Assembly (NCBI GenBank): GCA_033105485.1
Contig: CP136956.1
Span: 1,798,001-1,862,000, forward strand
Direction of reading: 5' to 3'
From: LVI-A0039 sp033105485
GTDB lineage: Bacteria; Bacillota_I; Bacilli_A; UBA3375
DNA length: 64,000 bases
The notes under the pieces: model-generated
The model's database searches: none
What the model was told of the DNA's origin: nothing
Seen by the model: the letters and a program-made list of their open reading frames with translations, nothing else
Shown here: piece by piece, positions 51,816-59,985 of the stretch
How the letters are laid out: every line of letters starts with the position of its first letter
Position numbering within the stretch: position 1 is the first letter of the stretch
Made by a program: the position numbers and the translations under genes

Positions 51816-51922
51816 ATGGCCATCGGAATTAGTGGAGTTAAAACGGAGTGCCAAGAGGAAATTGAAAAAAAATTAATAACTTAAGAGCAGTTAAAGATAG
51901 CCTTCAAAAAGAGGGTTTTTGA
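51816..51922 (+). pseudogene. Small WXG-like fragment, frameshifted
   Basis: The ATG at 51816 (AAGGAG upstream) opens MAIGISGVKTECQEEIEKK and stops after 22 codons. One extra A in the A run at 51865-51872 gives INNLRAVKDSLQKEGF and a stop at 51920-51922. It looks like the N-terminal helix-turn of a small effector-partner protein, followed by a deletion. Only a remnant. Confidence 0.35.
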
Positions 51923-51979
51923 ATAAAAAAAATAGTAAAGTGTTGCTTAATATAATTGACATGATACTTTTAAGTGTTA

Positions 51980-52008
51980 TTGAAGTGGCTCGTGCCTGGT
52001 GTTATAAT
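51980..52008 (+). promoter_or_regulatory. Promoter of the small secreted-type gene pair
   Basis: TTGAAG and TATAAT at 17 bp spacing, with TGT before the -10 box. Good match to the housekeeping consensus. Confidence 0.7.
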
Positions 52009-52062
52009 TAATTTGTAGTTAAAAATGAGAAACAAAGATATGGGAAATATGTTAAGAAAGTA

Positions 52063-52431
52063 TTGGGACAAACAAAATACAATTACAGAACATATGCGTA
52101 TGTTCCTGGATTCAGCAAAAATGTTAAACGCTCATCTTTCTGTTGGAGTTCTACTAAAAAACCTGTAACGGCAAGTATTAACTTCGGTGCTTCTTATGGA
52201 GTGGCAAATGCAAGTGTTTCTTTATCTAGTGGAGGAGGAGCAGTAGGTTGCCAAAATGTAGCTTCTAGTTTGAGAAATGTAGGTACAGATATTAAAGACT
52301 ACACTTACTATACTGCAAAATTATATGATTACAAATATTATGATTCATCAAGTAACCAGTATTTATACACAGTAAAACAAGCGACATTAACAAAATCAGG
52401 TGCATTAGACTATAGAGGGGTAAAACACTAA
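52063..52431 (+). CDS. Unknown small Gly/Ser/Tyr-rich protein
   Basis: The 122 aa frame starts at TTG 52063 with AAGAAAG just before it; the open frame begins at 52012, so an N-terminal part may be missing or in another frame. It is Tyr, Ser and Gly rich. The middle (PVTASINFGASYGVANASV, then SLSSGGGAVGC) looks like secreted beta-rich protein. Two cysteines (FCW, VGC) could pair. No family recognised. With the anchored partner right behind, a bacteriocin-immunity or secreted-factor pair is possible, but I see no leader peptide. Confidence 0.5.
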   Translation: MGQTKYNYRTYAYVPGFSKNVKRSSFCWSSTKKPVTASINFGASYGVANASVSLSSGGGAVGCQNVASSLRNVGTDIKDYTYYTAKLYDYKYYDSSSNQYLYTVKQATLTKSGALDYRGVKH

Positions 52432-52432
52432 A

Positions 52433-52819
52433 ATGAAAAAAATTATTATATTAATGCTTATTGTAGTAACACTAATCTCAACATATGTGATAATTACTTA
52501 CAATAATACTAAGTGGGAAATGGATACTCAATATACAATGCGCTATACTTCTAATAGACTTATAGTTAATATGAAGTATATAGAATTGAAAAATAGTAAT
52601 AAATTTTTATATGATGGCTACAGTTTAATAACACCGATTTTAGATACTAAAGTGTGTTATTTTGTAACTAAAGAGTCGGGATATTTAGAATTACAAATTC
52701 TAGATGACTGTATTTCATATAATGAACAGATAGAGATGGTTCATTATAATGACTTATTAAATAATGGAAACGAAAAAATTGAATTGAACATAAACCCAGA
52801 AGATATCAAAGTGATATGA
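52433..52819 (+). CDS. Small membrane-anchored protein of unknown function
   Basis: The 128 aa protein has an N-terminal export/anchor helix (IIILMLIVVTLISTYVII) and an exported domain with two cysteines (VCYF, DDCISY). It starts one base after the previous stop and is followed by a terminator, so the two genes are a closed two-gene unit. No family recognised. Confidence 0.6.
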   Translation: MKKIIILMLIVVTLISTYVIITYNNTKWEMDTQYTMRYTSNRLIVNMKYIELKNSNKFLYDGYSLITPILDTKVCYFVTKESGYLELQILDDCISYNEQIEMVHYNDLLNNGNEKIELNINPEDIKVI

Positions 52820-52895
52820 TTAATCAACTTGTAAAAGTAATAAAATAAATGCTTACTTGATGTAATATATATATTGATAATAAAGATTAAAAAGG

Positions 52896-52922
52896 AGAGT
52901 TCTTGCAAAGGACTCTTTTTTT
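52896..52922 (+). terminator. Intrinsic terminator after the small gene pair
   Basis: AGAGTTC pairs with GGACTCT (one U.G) around TTGCAAA, then seven T. Confidence 0.75.
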
Positions 52923-52933
52923 ATGGAAAGGAA

Positions 52934-53295
52934 ATGATGACTAAAGCAGGTGTTATATTCAAAGTACAATTTAACCACCCTGGAACATGGAACTCAAAGT
53001 ATTATGAATATGTAGATGATGATAAAAAGTCATTAAAAGAAGCAAAGAACATCGAAAACACACTAGATTATTTTGATTATTTAGATGGTAACTTTGAAAA
53101 CATAAAGTACGAAACTATCAAACTAATGATAATAAAGAACTTGATAATAGTTCTCTATCTTTTTCAAGAAAGGCTGATGATGCTCTTTTTATTAATGACA
53201 AACTATTAAAAAAATACGCTAAACAATCAATTGAAGGTTTTATAAAAGAATCAGGATTAATTGGTGCAGACTATCATGCAGGTATTCTGGAATAG
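52934..53295 (+). pseudogene. Possible relaxase (MobP-like) N-terminal remnant, frameshifted
   Basis: The ATG pair at 52934/52937 opens MTKAGVIFKVQFNHPGTWNS and YYEYVDDDKKSL, which resembles the start of MobP2/MobP3-type relaxases (GVxxKxxFx..., then YVxYIDR). After about residue 60 the frame is lost; adding one A near 53103 continues QTNDNKELDNSSLSFSRKAD and YAKQSIEGFIKESGL to TAG at 53293-53295. The rest of a relaxase is absent; the IS30-type element starts 8 bp downstream. The family call is tentative. It would mark the ghost of an integrative or mobilisable element. Confidence 0.35.
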
Positions 53296-53302
53296 CAACT
53301 TA

Positions 53303-54404
53303 GAAGTGCGACACTTTTATAAGTGTTAGTTATACGTATTATATCAATAGACTAGTTTTTGCTAGTCTATTTTTTTATCAAATATTTTAAGTCTGATGGA
53401 CTGTGGTAGTTAAGTACATGTAGTTCTTTATTATTGAGTATATTAGTACAATGTTTAAGACGCCTTGTACACTTGCTATTAAACGGAATATGTTTCTTAA
53501 AGAAACGTCTCAGTTGTTTGTTGAACCATTCTACTTGTCCTTTTTGTTGGGGTTTACCTGGATCACAGTAATAAATTTCAAGTTGCCTATTAAATTTCTT
53601 TAACTTGTAAAGTTGTAAAAATTGATTTCCGTTATCAGTGGTAATTGAATTGACAGTTTATATCTTCATGATTTTATAGATGAACGGGTTAACATTTGCA
53701 ATAGTTTTACGGTCAATGTATTTAGTAACGGTAAACCTTGTTACTCGTTCAATGAAACTTATAATGTATCCGCCGTTTCCAGCAGAATCAATCAAATCTA
53801 ATTCCAAATGACCATAACTCGATCGTCTAGTTATATCAATAGGTCGGTTGTGAATTGATTTTGTATTTGCATCACGTTCATGAGACTGAGATTTCCCTTT
53901 GTTATAGGTCTTTTAAGTTTAAAAGCCGACCTGTACGCTGTGGGGATTTTTATGATACCTGCTTTAATCCATTTATAAATAGTAGTGTTACTTGGAAAGT
54001 CTTTAATGTATAAGCGCCATTTGCCAGCTAAGGTGGTAATGGAGTTAAATTTCTTAATTTTGCCTTCAATTATTTCAGGAATTGCTTTTTTCACGATTCT
54101 TTGCTCGTCGCCCTATGTATTTCTTATTAGCGGTGTGAGCTTCGTATTTAACGATATATTAGTCACATAAAGGTTCCCTAAGAGTAACCGAATTACGTTT
54201 AACTTCTCTTGAAACAGTTGAGTGATGAACTCCAATAAGTTTGGAAATTTTGCGGTTTGATAGTTTTTTAATAAGTTTAGAATATTGAACGTTTAATCTT
54301 TGTTCTAGTGATAGTTGTTTATAATTCATAAATTTCTTCATATTTTTATAGCCATTTTTCTCTATTGGCACGAATTCCAATAATCTTGAGTTTTGTCGCA
54401 CTTC
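53303..54404 (-). mobile_element. Degenerate IS30-type insertion sequence
   Basis: An 1102 bp unit bounded by an inverted repeat: GAAGTGCGACA at 53303-53313 and its complement at 54394-54404. Size and transposase type match IS30. ACTTA lies beside the left end and 2 bp outside the right end, a possible but unproven target duplication. The transposase inside is broken, so the element is not self-mobile. It interrupts the region between the relaxase-like remnant and the adhesin gene. Confidence 0.75.
53367..54341 (-). pseudogene. IS30 family transposase, broken by frameshifts and stops
   Basis: Reading the minus strand, the parts are in order but in different frames. There is an N-terminal HTH (YKQLSLEQRLN, KISKLIGVHHSTVSREVKRN), a middle part (FPSNTTIYKWIKAGII) and the catalytic domain. 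In the last, GHLELDLIDS carries the first Asp, TTDNGNQF the second, and QVEWFNKQLRRFF the Glu. All three DDE residues are still there, but at least two frameshifts and one stop (after NPFIYKIMKI) inactivate it. Confidence 0.8.
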
Positions 54405-54718
54405 ATACTTAACAGTCCCAAATGATATATCATCACTTTATGTATTGACTCTTTTGATAAATGCAGAATTAAAACGTAAAATATATTTTTTAAAGAATGT
54501 TACAAGAAAAAGAAGCCTGCTAATGCGGGTTCTTTTTTTGTTCTTTAGCTGATTTAGAAGAGTAATATTCGTTTGAAATGGCTTTTGGGTCGATATCTAG
54601 CTAATTAAATCTTTGAGACAGCAAACTATATTTTTTAATATTTTAAAGTACTTTATCTACGTTTGTCATATATAAGGGTGTAGGGATATACCCTAACAAT
54701 TAAGTGATAAAGGGGAAT
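54405..54718 (+). other. Intergenic region before the thioester adhesin
   Basis: No credible gene. It contains an intrinsic terminator near 54512-54541 (GCCTGC / GCGGGT stem, TAAT loop, T-rich tail) and, close to the adhesin gene, a promoter overlapped by a palindrome. Confidence 0.6.
54663..54695 (+). promoter_or_regulatory. Promoter and palindrome of the thioester adhesin gene
   Basis: TTGTCA (54663-54668) and TATACC (54687-54692) are 18 bp apart. A perfect inverted repeat TAGGG-ATATA-CCCTA (54681-54695) covers the -10 box, a position suited to repression. TTTGTCA plus GTAGG(G)ATATA is also present before the glycosyltransferase gene at 41063-41089. Confidence 0.5.
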
Positions 54719-57415
54719 ATGAGAAAGATAATATTAATTATAGGTATAATGCTGGGAGTCATAATATCGATCGGTTATGGGCATTATGATGCATCTGAAG
54801 TCAATAGTGAAATGGATAGCGAAGTTATCGATCTAACAGGACTGAGCCCAGATCAAATTAGTACTAAATTAGATGATGCTCCAGAAGAACAAAATTTTAT
54901 AACTCTAGATGCTGATCAATTGACTAAAGCATCCGGTGCAAAGTTAACAGAAGTTCGTTCTTCTGTAGATTACTCTGAGATTAACTCTACAATGTGGGGA
55001 TATTGGGGAGTATATAAAATAGATGGACATTATGTATTTTGTATTGAGCCAGGAAGTGATACATTATCGGTCGGACTAGAAGTGAGTGGTAACAAGAGTA
55101 AATACAATAAATTTAAAGATAGTACAAGGACATATTTAGATCGCGTTATTTCTAGCGGAACAAAACACTTTAATCAAACAAAGAACACTGATTACATTTT
55201 TTCAACGCAGCTACTAATATGGGACTATTTAAGCACAAACGAACGAAGTGTCATTGGAAACCCAATGGAAAGTTGGAACCCATACTTTCTAGATAGTTGG
55301 ACAATTCATAAGCCAGATAAATATAAACAAGAAATTGCCGATATTGAAAATGATTTAGCTTCTTGGGAGACCATTCCATCATTTTTAAGTAAAGACAAGA
55401 CTAATCCGAAAGTGCAAACTTTAAAGTATGATGAAGCTACAAGTGATTATTCTATCATCCTGAAAGATAGTAATAAAGTTTGGGATAGTAAATATGCAAG
55501 TTATGATGATTTCGGAAACTATAATGTTAGTAATCCAACTGGTAGCGATAATGTAAAAATATCAACAAAAACTGCCTCAACTAAGCCTTCTAGTTTAAGA
55601 ACTTATAGTTGGGTTCCAGTATTATCAGGAACAGAACAGCTATATGATGCAGGACAAGATATTATCCATGTTGGTGCTGATAAAGAGAGTGGTTATATGA
55701 AAGTTAAAACAGAACCAGTACCAACTGGTGGATTTAAATTAACAAAAGTTGGTGAAGGTATAGATGGAACAACAGCTGCTTTATCCAATGTTGAGTTCAC
55801 GGTTACATCAAGTACCTATCCTGGTTTTAACAAAGTTTATACAACTACAAAGAATGGTAATATAGTAACATCACCGAATGAATTAAAATTAGGAAAGTAT
55901 CACATTAGTGAAACTAAAGTAAATGACAAATATGTTGGTGGATTTGAGCAGGATTTCGAAGTTAGTAAGCCGAACCAAATTGTAAAAATAAACCAAGATA
56001 AAGAAATAGTAAACAAGGTATATAAATCGAAAATTAGACTTGAAAAAATTGGTGAATCACTAGCAAATGATAATTCAGAGATATTAAATCTAGAAGGGGC
56101 TGAATTTGATTTATATAAGGATTTAAATACAAACCAACAGATTGACTCTGAGGATTTGGTAATTGATCATTTAATAACAAATGAAGAAGGTGTAGCTGAA
56201 TCAAAATATATAAGTATAGGTAGTTATCTATTAATTGAAACAAAGGCTCCTGATGGATACCAATTAAATAATCAAGTGTACCCGTTTAATATAAAAAATG
56301 ATGGTGATAATAATCAAATTATAAATATAGAGGCTTTTGAAAATAAACCAATTACATCGACTGCACACTTAAAAAAAATAGGAGTTAATTCTCTAGATTC
56401 TTCTCTAAATGGTGAAGGTAACAGTGAGATAATCGAAAGTGAACTTGAAGAACATACAATAGATGACGGAATACCACTTGCTGGCGTTGAATTCGAAGTT
56501 TATCAAGATCTAAATGGAAATCAAAACTTGGATGAAGATGAGCAAGTTGCAATTGATACAATAGAAACAAATGAAAACGGTGAGGCAACTACTAAGGACT
56601 TAAAATATGGGAATTATTTTATAGTTGAAACTAATAATCCGAATATAAATTATGCAATCAATAATGAGCCGTATTATTTTGAAATAAAAAGTACAGAGCC
56701 AATTGAAATAAATAATGGAAGTCCTATCGAAAATGAGGAAAAGTTTGGGCAAGTTGAGATTTTGAAGCATGGTCGAGAAATTAATGGAACAGATGAAATT
56801 GATTTGCAAAATGCAGAATATACCATTTCTGATAGTGATGATAATATTATTGAAGTACTGACTACAGATGAATTGGGAAAAGCAAAGAGCAATCCACTAC
56901 CGTTTGGGGAATATACTATAGAAGAATCTAAAGCGCCAATTGGCTATCAGTTAGATAAAACAAGGTTAAATTTTGAAGTTAATAACCAAAACTATGATAT
57001 GCCAATTAGTTTAAAATTTAATGACTTACCGATTACAAATCAAATTAGTATAACAAAGACTGATCTTGCTACGGGCGAGGAAATTGAAGGTGCAGAAATT
57101 GAAGTTGAAGATTTAGAATCAAAAGAAATCATAGAAGCCTGGACATCAACAACAAAGCCACATAGTTTTAATTTAGACTATGGTAACTACAAGTTTTGCG
57201 AGAAAGTAGCGCCTGCCGGATATAAACGTGAAACTAAATGTACAAAATTTAGTGTTGAAGAGAATGGAATAGAACAGCAGTTTGAATTAACCAATGAACA
57301 AATAAAAATGGCGATTACTGGTATCCAAAATAATAAAGGGATATTAATTGCAATTACAACACTTGGAATATTATTTGTTGTAAAAAATTTATACAAAAGA
57401 CTAGTCTTAAATTGA
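54719..57415 (+). CDS. Thioester-domain adhesin with SpaA/Cna-B repeats and MAITG sorting-like tail
   Basis: The ATG at 54719 follows AAGGGG. The 898 aa product has a signal peptide and then a thioester (TED/TQXA) domain: C108 in YVFCIEPG and Q164 in FSTQLLIWDY are the residues that form the Cys-Gln thioester used to bind host or surface amines. From about residue 340 there are five or so SpaA/Cna-B domains (K in GGFKLTKV, KIRLEKI, AHLKKIG, QVEILKHG, QISITKTD), each ending in a Glu-rich ETK/ESK AP motif. The tail is MAITG, a hydrophobic span and KNLYKRLVLN. This is a pilus-tip-like surface adhesin. Confidence 0.88.
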   Translation: MRKIILIIGIMLGVIISIGYGHYDASEVNSEMDSEVIDLTGLSPDQISTKLDDAPEEQNFITLDADQLTKASGAKLTEVRSSVDYSEINSTMWGYWGVYKIDGHYVFCIEPGSDTLSVGLEVSGNKSKYNKFKDSTRTYLDRVISSGTKHFNQTKNTDYIFSTQLLIWDYLSTNERSVIGNPMESWNPYFLDSWTIHKPDKYKQEIADIENDLASWETIPSFLSKDKTNPKVQTLKYDEATSDYSIILKDSNKVWDSKYASYDDFGNYNVSNPTGSDNVKISTKTASTKPSSLRTYSWVPVLSGTEQLYDAGQDIIHVGADKESGYMKVKTEPVPTGGFKLTKVGEGIDGTTAALSNVEFTVTSSTYPGFNKVYTTTKNGNIVTSPNELKLGKYHISETKVNDKYVGGFEQDFEVSKPNQIVKINQDKEIVNKVYKSKIRLEKIGESLANDNSEILNLEGAEFDLYKDLNTNQQIDSEDLVIDHLITNEEGVAESKYISIGSYLLIETKAPDGYQLNNQVYPFNIKNDGDNNQIINIEAFENKPITSTAHLKKIGVNSLDSSLNGEGNSEIIESELEEHTIDDGIPLAGVEFEVYQDLNGNQNLDEDEQVAIDTIETNENGEATTKDLKYGNYFIVETNNPNINYAINNEPYYFEIKSTEPIEINNGSPIENEEKFGQVEILKHGREINGTDEIDLQNAEYTISDSDDNIIEVLTTDELGKAKSNPLPFGEYTIEESKAPIGYQLDKTRLNFEVNNQNYDMPISLKFNDLPITNQISITKTDLATGEEIEGAEIEVEDLESKEIIEAWTSTTKPHSFNLDYGNYKFCEKVAPAGYKRETKCTKFSVEENGIEQQFELTNEQIKMAITGIQNNKGILIAITTLGILFVVKNLYKRLVLN

Positions 57416-57453
57416 TTTATTAACCTAATATGTAAGAAAAAGTTTCTAATAAT

Positions 57454-57462
57454 TGCTACAAT
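57454..57462 (+). promoter_or_regulatory. Extended -10 promoter of the M23 peptidase gene
   Basis: TGC directly before TACAAT, 44 bp upstream of the ATG at 57507. Confidence 0.45.
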
Positions 57463-57506
57463 AGTAATATCGTTGATTAGTTTGAAATCAATATGAGGTG
57501 AATATT

Positions 57507-58910
57507 ATGAAATTTAAAATTAAGACGTTATCACTATTATTTTTAGTGTTAACCTTATCATACGGACCAGTTCTTTTTGCAGAACAAACACTTGATGAAC
57601 TTGAAGCAGAGATTGAGTCTATTAAGGAGCAAAGTGCAGAACAACTCGCTGAGCAAGAAGAAATAAAAGCAGAAAAAGCTGATACAGAAATTGAACTATC
57701 GCAATTAAAAGAAGAGATTGATACAATTAATAGCAATATTGCGACTCAAGAAGCAGAAGTTGCATCTAAAAATGCAGAGATTGAAACTCAAAAAGCTAAA
57801 ATTGCAGAAATCCAAGCACAAATTCCAGAAGCAAAAGATGAAACTGGAAAAATGTTACAAGTGATGCAAAAAGCAGAAAATGGTAATATTTTAGTTGAGC
57901 TAGTATTAGCTCCATCTGAAGATGGCAATAGTAATATACTACGTCGTATGGATTCTGTTAATGATCTATCTGAATATGCAGGTGGTGTCGTTGTGGAACT
58001 TATTGACATTGAAAATGAACTGAAATATGAGGAAACAGTTCTTGAGAAGCAAAAAGCGGAACTAGATCAAACTCAAATTGAACTAGAAACGGAAAAGAAA
58101 TCTCTTGATGCTAAACAAGAAGAATTAAAAGAGGTTTTACAATCACAATCAGATTCAATTGGATCACTAGCTGATTCGGTAGAACAGTCAAATGAAGACC
58201 AAGCGATGCTTGAAGATACATTAGCATATTATGAATCTTTAGGATGTAGTGGTTCAGACTTTGTTGGTTCAAAATGTGGGGACTTAGCAGACGACGATGG
58301 AGATGGTATTGCTAATGGAGATGATTCATGTCCTAATGAATATGGTGAAGACACAGATGGGTGTCCATTACCTGAAGTAGAAGTTGATACTGGAGGTAAT
58401 TCAGGAGGAAGCTCTGGAGGTAATTCAGGAGGCGGAAGTATTGGTACTGCTAGTACATTCGCTAGACCATTATCGCACGGTGTTGTAACAACTGAATTTG
58501 GTGGATATTCAGGTCATACTGGTACGGATATGGATAATGCAGATTACGATCCAATTCTAGCAACAGCAGATGGTATAGTTATTACAGCCAGAGGTGGTTG
58601 TGACCCATGGGGTGGATACTTAGGTAACTATTGTAATGGAGGATACGGTAACTATGTTATGCTAATGCACTCAACATCAAGTGGGGTAGTATTCTCATTA
58701 TATGGTCATATGTCATCAATTACAGTTTCACAAGGTCAAACTGTATATCAAGGTCAACAGGTAGGGACTCTTGGACAAAGTGGAAACTCTACGGGTTCTC
58801 ACTTACACTTCGAAGTATTTGCTGATGCAAATGGAAATGGACTTCCAGATGATTACAAAACAGATGCACGACTTTACGTTGATTTCCCGTCATATGGTGT
58901 ATGGTGGTAA
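57507..58910 (+). CDS. Secreted M23 peptidase with coiled coil and calcium-type repeat
   Basis: The ATG at 57507 follows GAGGTG. The 467 aa product has a signal peptide (LSLLFLVLTLSYGPVLFA), then a long Glu/Lys/Gln coiled coil (about 25-240) like PcsB/EnvC cell-separation proteins. A thrombospondin type 3-like loop follows (DDDGDGIANGDDSCP, about 262-276, with paired cysteines), then a Gly/Ser linker and a C-terminal M23 domain. The zinc site is complete: H337-x3-D341 and H432-L-H434. It should cut peptidoglycan cross-bridges or stems. The calcium-type repeat next to the coiled coil is unusual. A strong terminator follows. Confidence 0.9.
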   Translation: MKFKIKTLSLLFLVLTLSYGPVLFAEQTLDELEAEIESIKEQSAEQLAEQEEIKAEKADTEIELSQLKEEIDTINSNIATQEAEVASKNAEIETQKAKIAEIQAQIPEAKDETGKMLQVMQKAENGNILVELVLAPSEDGNSNILRRMDSVNDLSEYAGGVVVELIDIENELKYEETVLEKQKAELDQTQIELETEKKSLDAKQEELKEVLQSQSDSIGSLADSVEQSNEDQAMLEDTLAYYESLGCSGSDFVGSKCGDLADDDGDGIANGDDSCPNEYGEDTDGCPLPEVEVDTGGNSGGSSGGNSGGGSIGTASTFARPLSHGVVTTEFGGYSGHTGTDMDNADYDPILATADGIVITARGGCDPWGGYLGNYCNGGYGNYVMLMHSTSSGVVFSLYGHMSSITVSQGQTVYQGQQVGTLGQSGNSTGSHLHFEVFADANGNGLPDDYKTDARLYVDFPSYGVWW

Positions 58911-58911
58911 G

Positions 58912-58939
58912 AAGAAGCTAATTTAGCTTCTTTTTTTTT
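58912..58939 (+). terminator. Intrinsic terminator after the M23 peptidase gene
   Basis: GAAGCTA and TAGCTTC form a 7 bp stem with a short ATT loop and nine T. Confidence 0.85.
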
Positions 58940-59007
58940 ATGTGTTTATTATGTGTTGAACCACTTAAATAGTACAAAATTTGGTATCCTTAATATAAGG
59001 AGGTATT

Positions 59008-59976
59008 ATGTCAAAAAATAGTATAGTTAAAGGTGTGGAAAGTTTAATTAATCCAATATCAGTTGGTACATTACATTTTTTTCAGCAATACAATGATATG
59101 TTACCAACTAGTGTTCAAAAGAAGATAGTTGCAAAATCTGCGACAAAGAATCTGTATATGGGATTTGTTGTAGAACCATATTGTACGTTCTTATTTCAAA
59201 AAATTATAGACGTTGAATATTTTGAGTCAATAATTCCAAATAATTTTAAGTTAAATAAGTGTTCTCCATTTGCTGATGAGCAGGAAGATTATTACATGAT
59301 TTTGTCTTTATTTAATGCAAGAACAAGTGCATTTTTGGGAAGTCGTGTAGAAGCCTATGTAATTGCAAAAGATAAAAATACAGGCTTAATGAGTTGGATT
59401 ATCATTGATTACATATCAAATACGATTAGCTATGATGATAAGGATGGTTTATCATCTCCAGCAGTTGCGAGTGGTTATGTAACAACTGATTTTGAAGGGA
59501 ATGTTCATGCGCAAATGGATGATATAAATCATCAGACAGAACTTATAGTTAACCTTAATGGTGTTGTTGAAAAGAAATTAGACTACAAACTTTGGGTGGA
59601 AGGTAACTTATCAATTAGTTACGGTAATAAATACAGTACAAGTGGAAACGTGTTCTCTTTAAAATTTGATACACGTGAAATGGAATCTGCACTTGATGTT
59701 CCTTTAAGAAATATTAAAGCCTATGCTAATAACTGGTTCTACGGTAAAGTTGAAGAGGTTCCGGATAAAATAGTTGTCTTTAAATATGCTCAACATTTTA
59801 TATCAGATTCACCAGGTCATTATAGTAAGATTGATTCATCTGAGAAATTAGCAAATGAAGTTGAAAAGATTGATTTTGAACAAGTTACACCATATTCAAC
59901 AAAGCAATTAACGAGAAACTTAATGTTAGTTCCTTTAGTACTTTTAATAATAATTATAATATTAATAGTTGTGTAG
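59008..59976 (+). CDS. Unknown protein with C-terminal membrane anchor
   Basis: I do not recognise this with confidence. The 322 aa protein is soluble for about 300 residues and ends with one membrane helix (LMLVPLVLLIIIIILIVV), so it is probably tail-anchored. The core has long beta-type stretches (YYMILSLFNARTSAFLGSRVEAYV, then GLMSWIIIDYISNTISYD) that recall acetoacetate decarboxylase-like folds, but I see no catalytic lysine motif. AAGGAGG precedes the ATG. It is followed by a membrane protein 9 bp on. Confidence 0.6.
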   Translation: MSKNSIVKGVESLINPISVGTLHFFQQYNDMLPTSVQKKIVAKSATKNLYMGFVVEPYCTFLFQKIIDVEYFESIIPNNFKLNKCSPFADEQEDYYMILSLFNARTSAFLGSRVEAYVIAKDKNTGLMSWIIIDYISNTISYDDKDGLSSPAVASGYVTTDFEGNVHAQMDDINHQTELIVNLNGVVEKKLDYKLWVEGNLSISYGNKYSTSGNVFSLKFDTREMESALDVPLRNIKAYANNWFYGKVEEVPDKIVVFKYAQHFISDSPGHYSKIDSSEKLANEVEKIDFEQVTPYSTKQLTRNLMLVPLVLLIIIIILIVV

Positions 59977-59985
59977 GAGGGTAAT

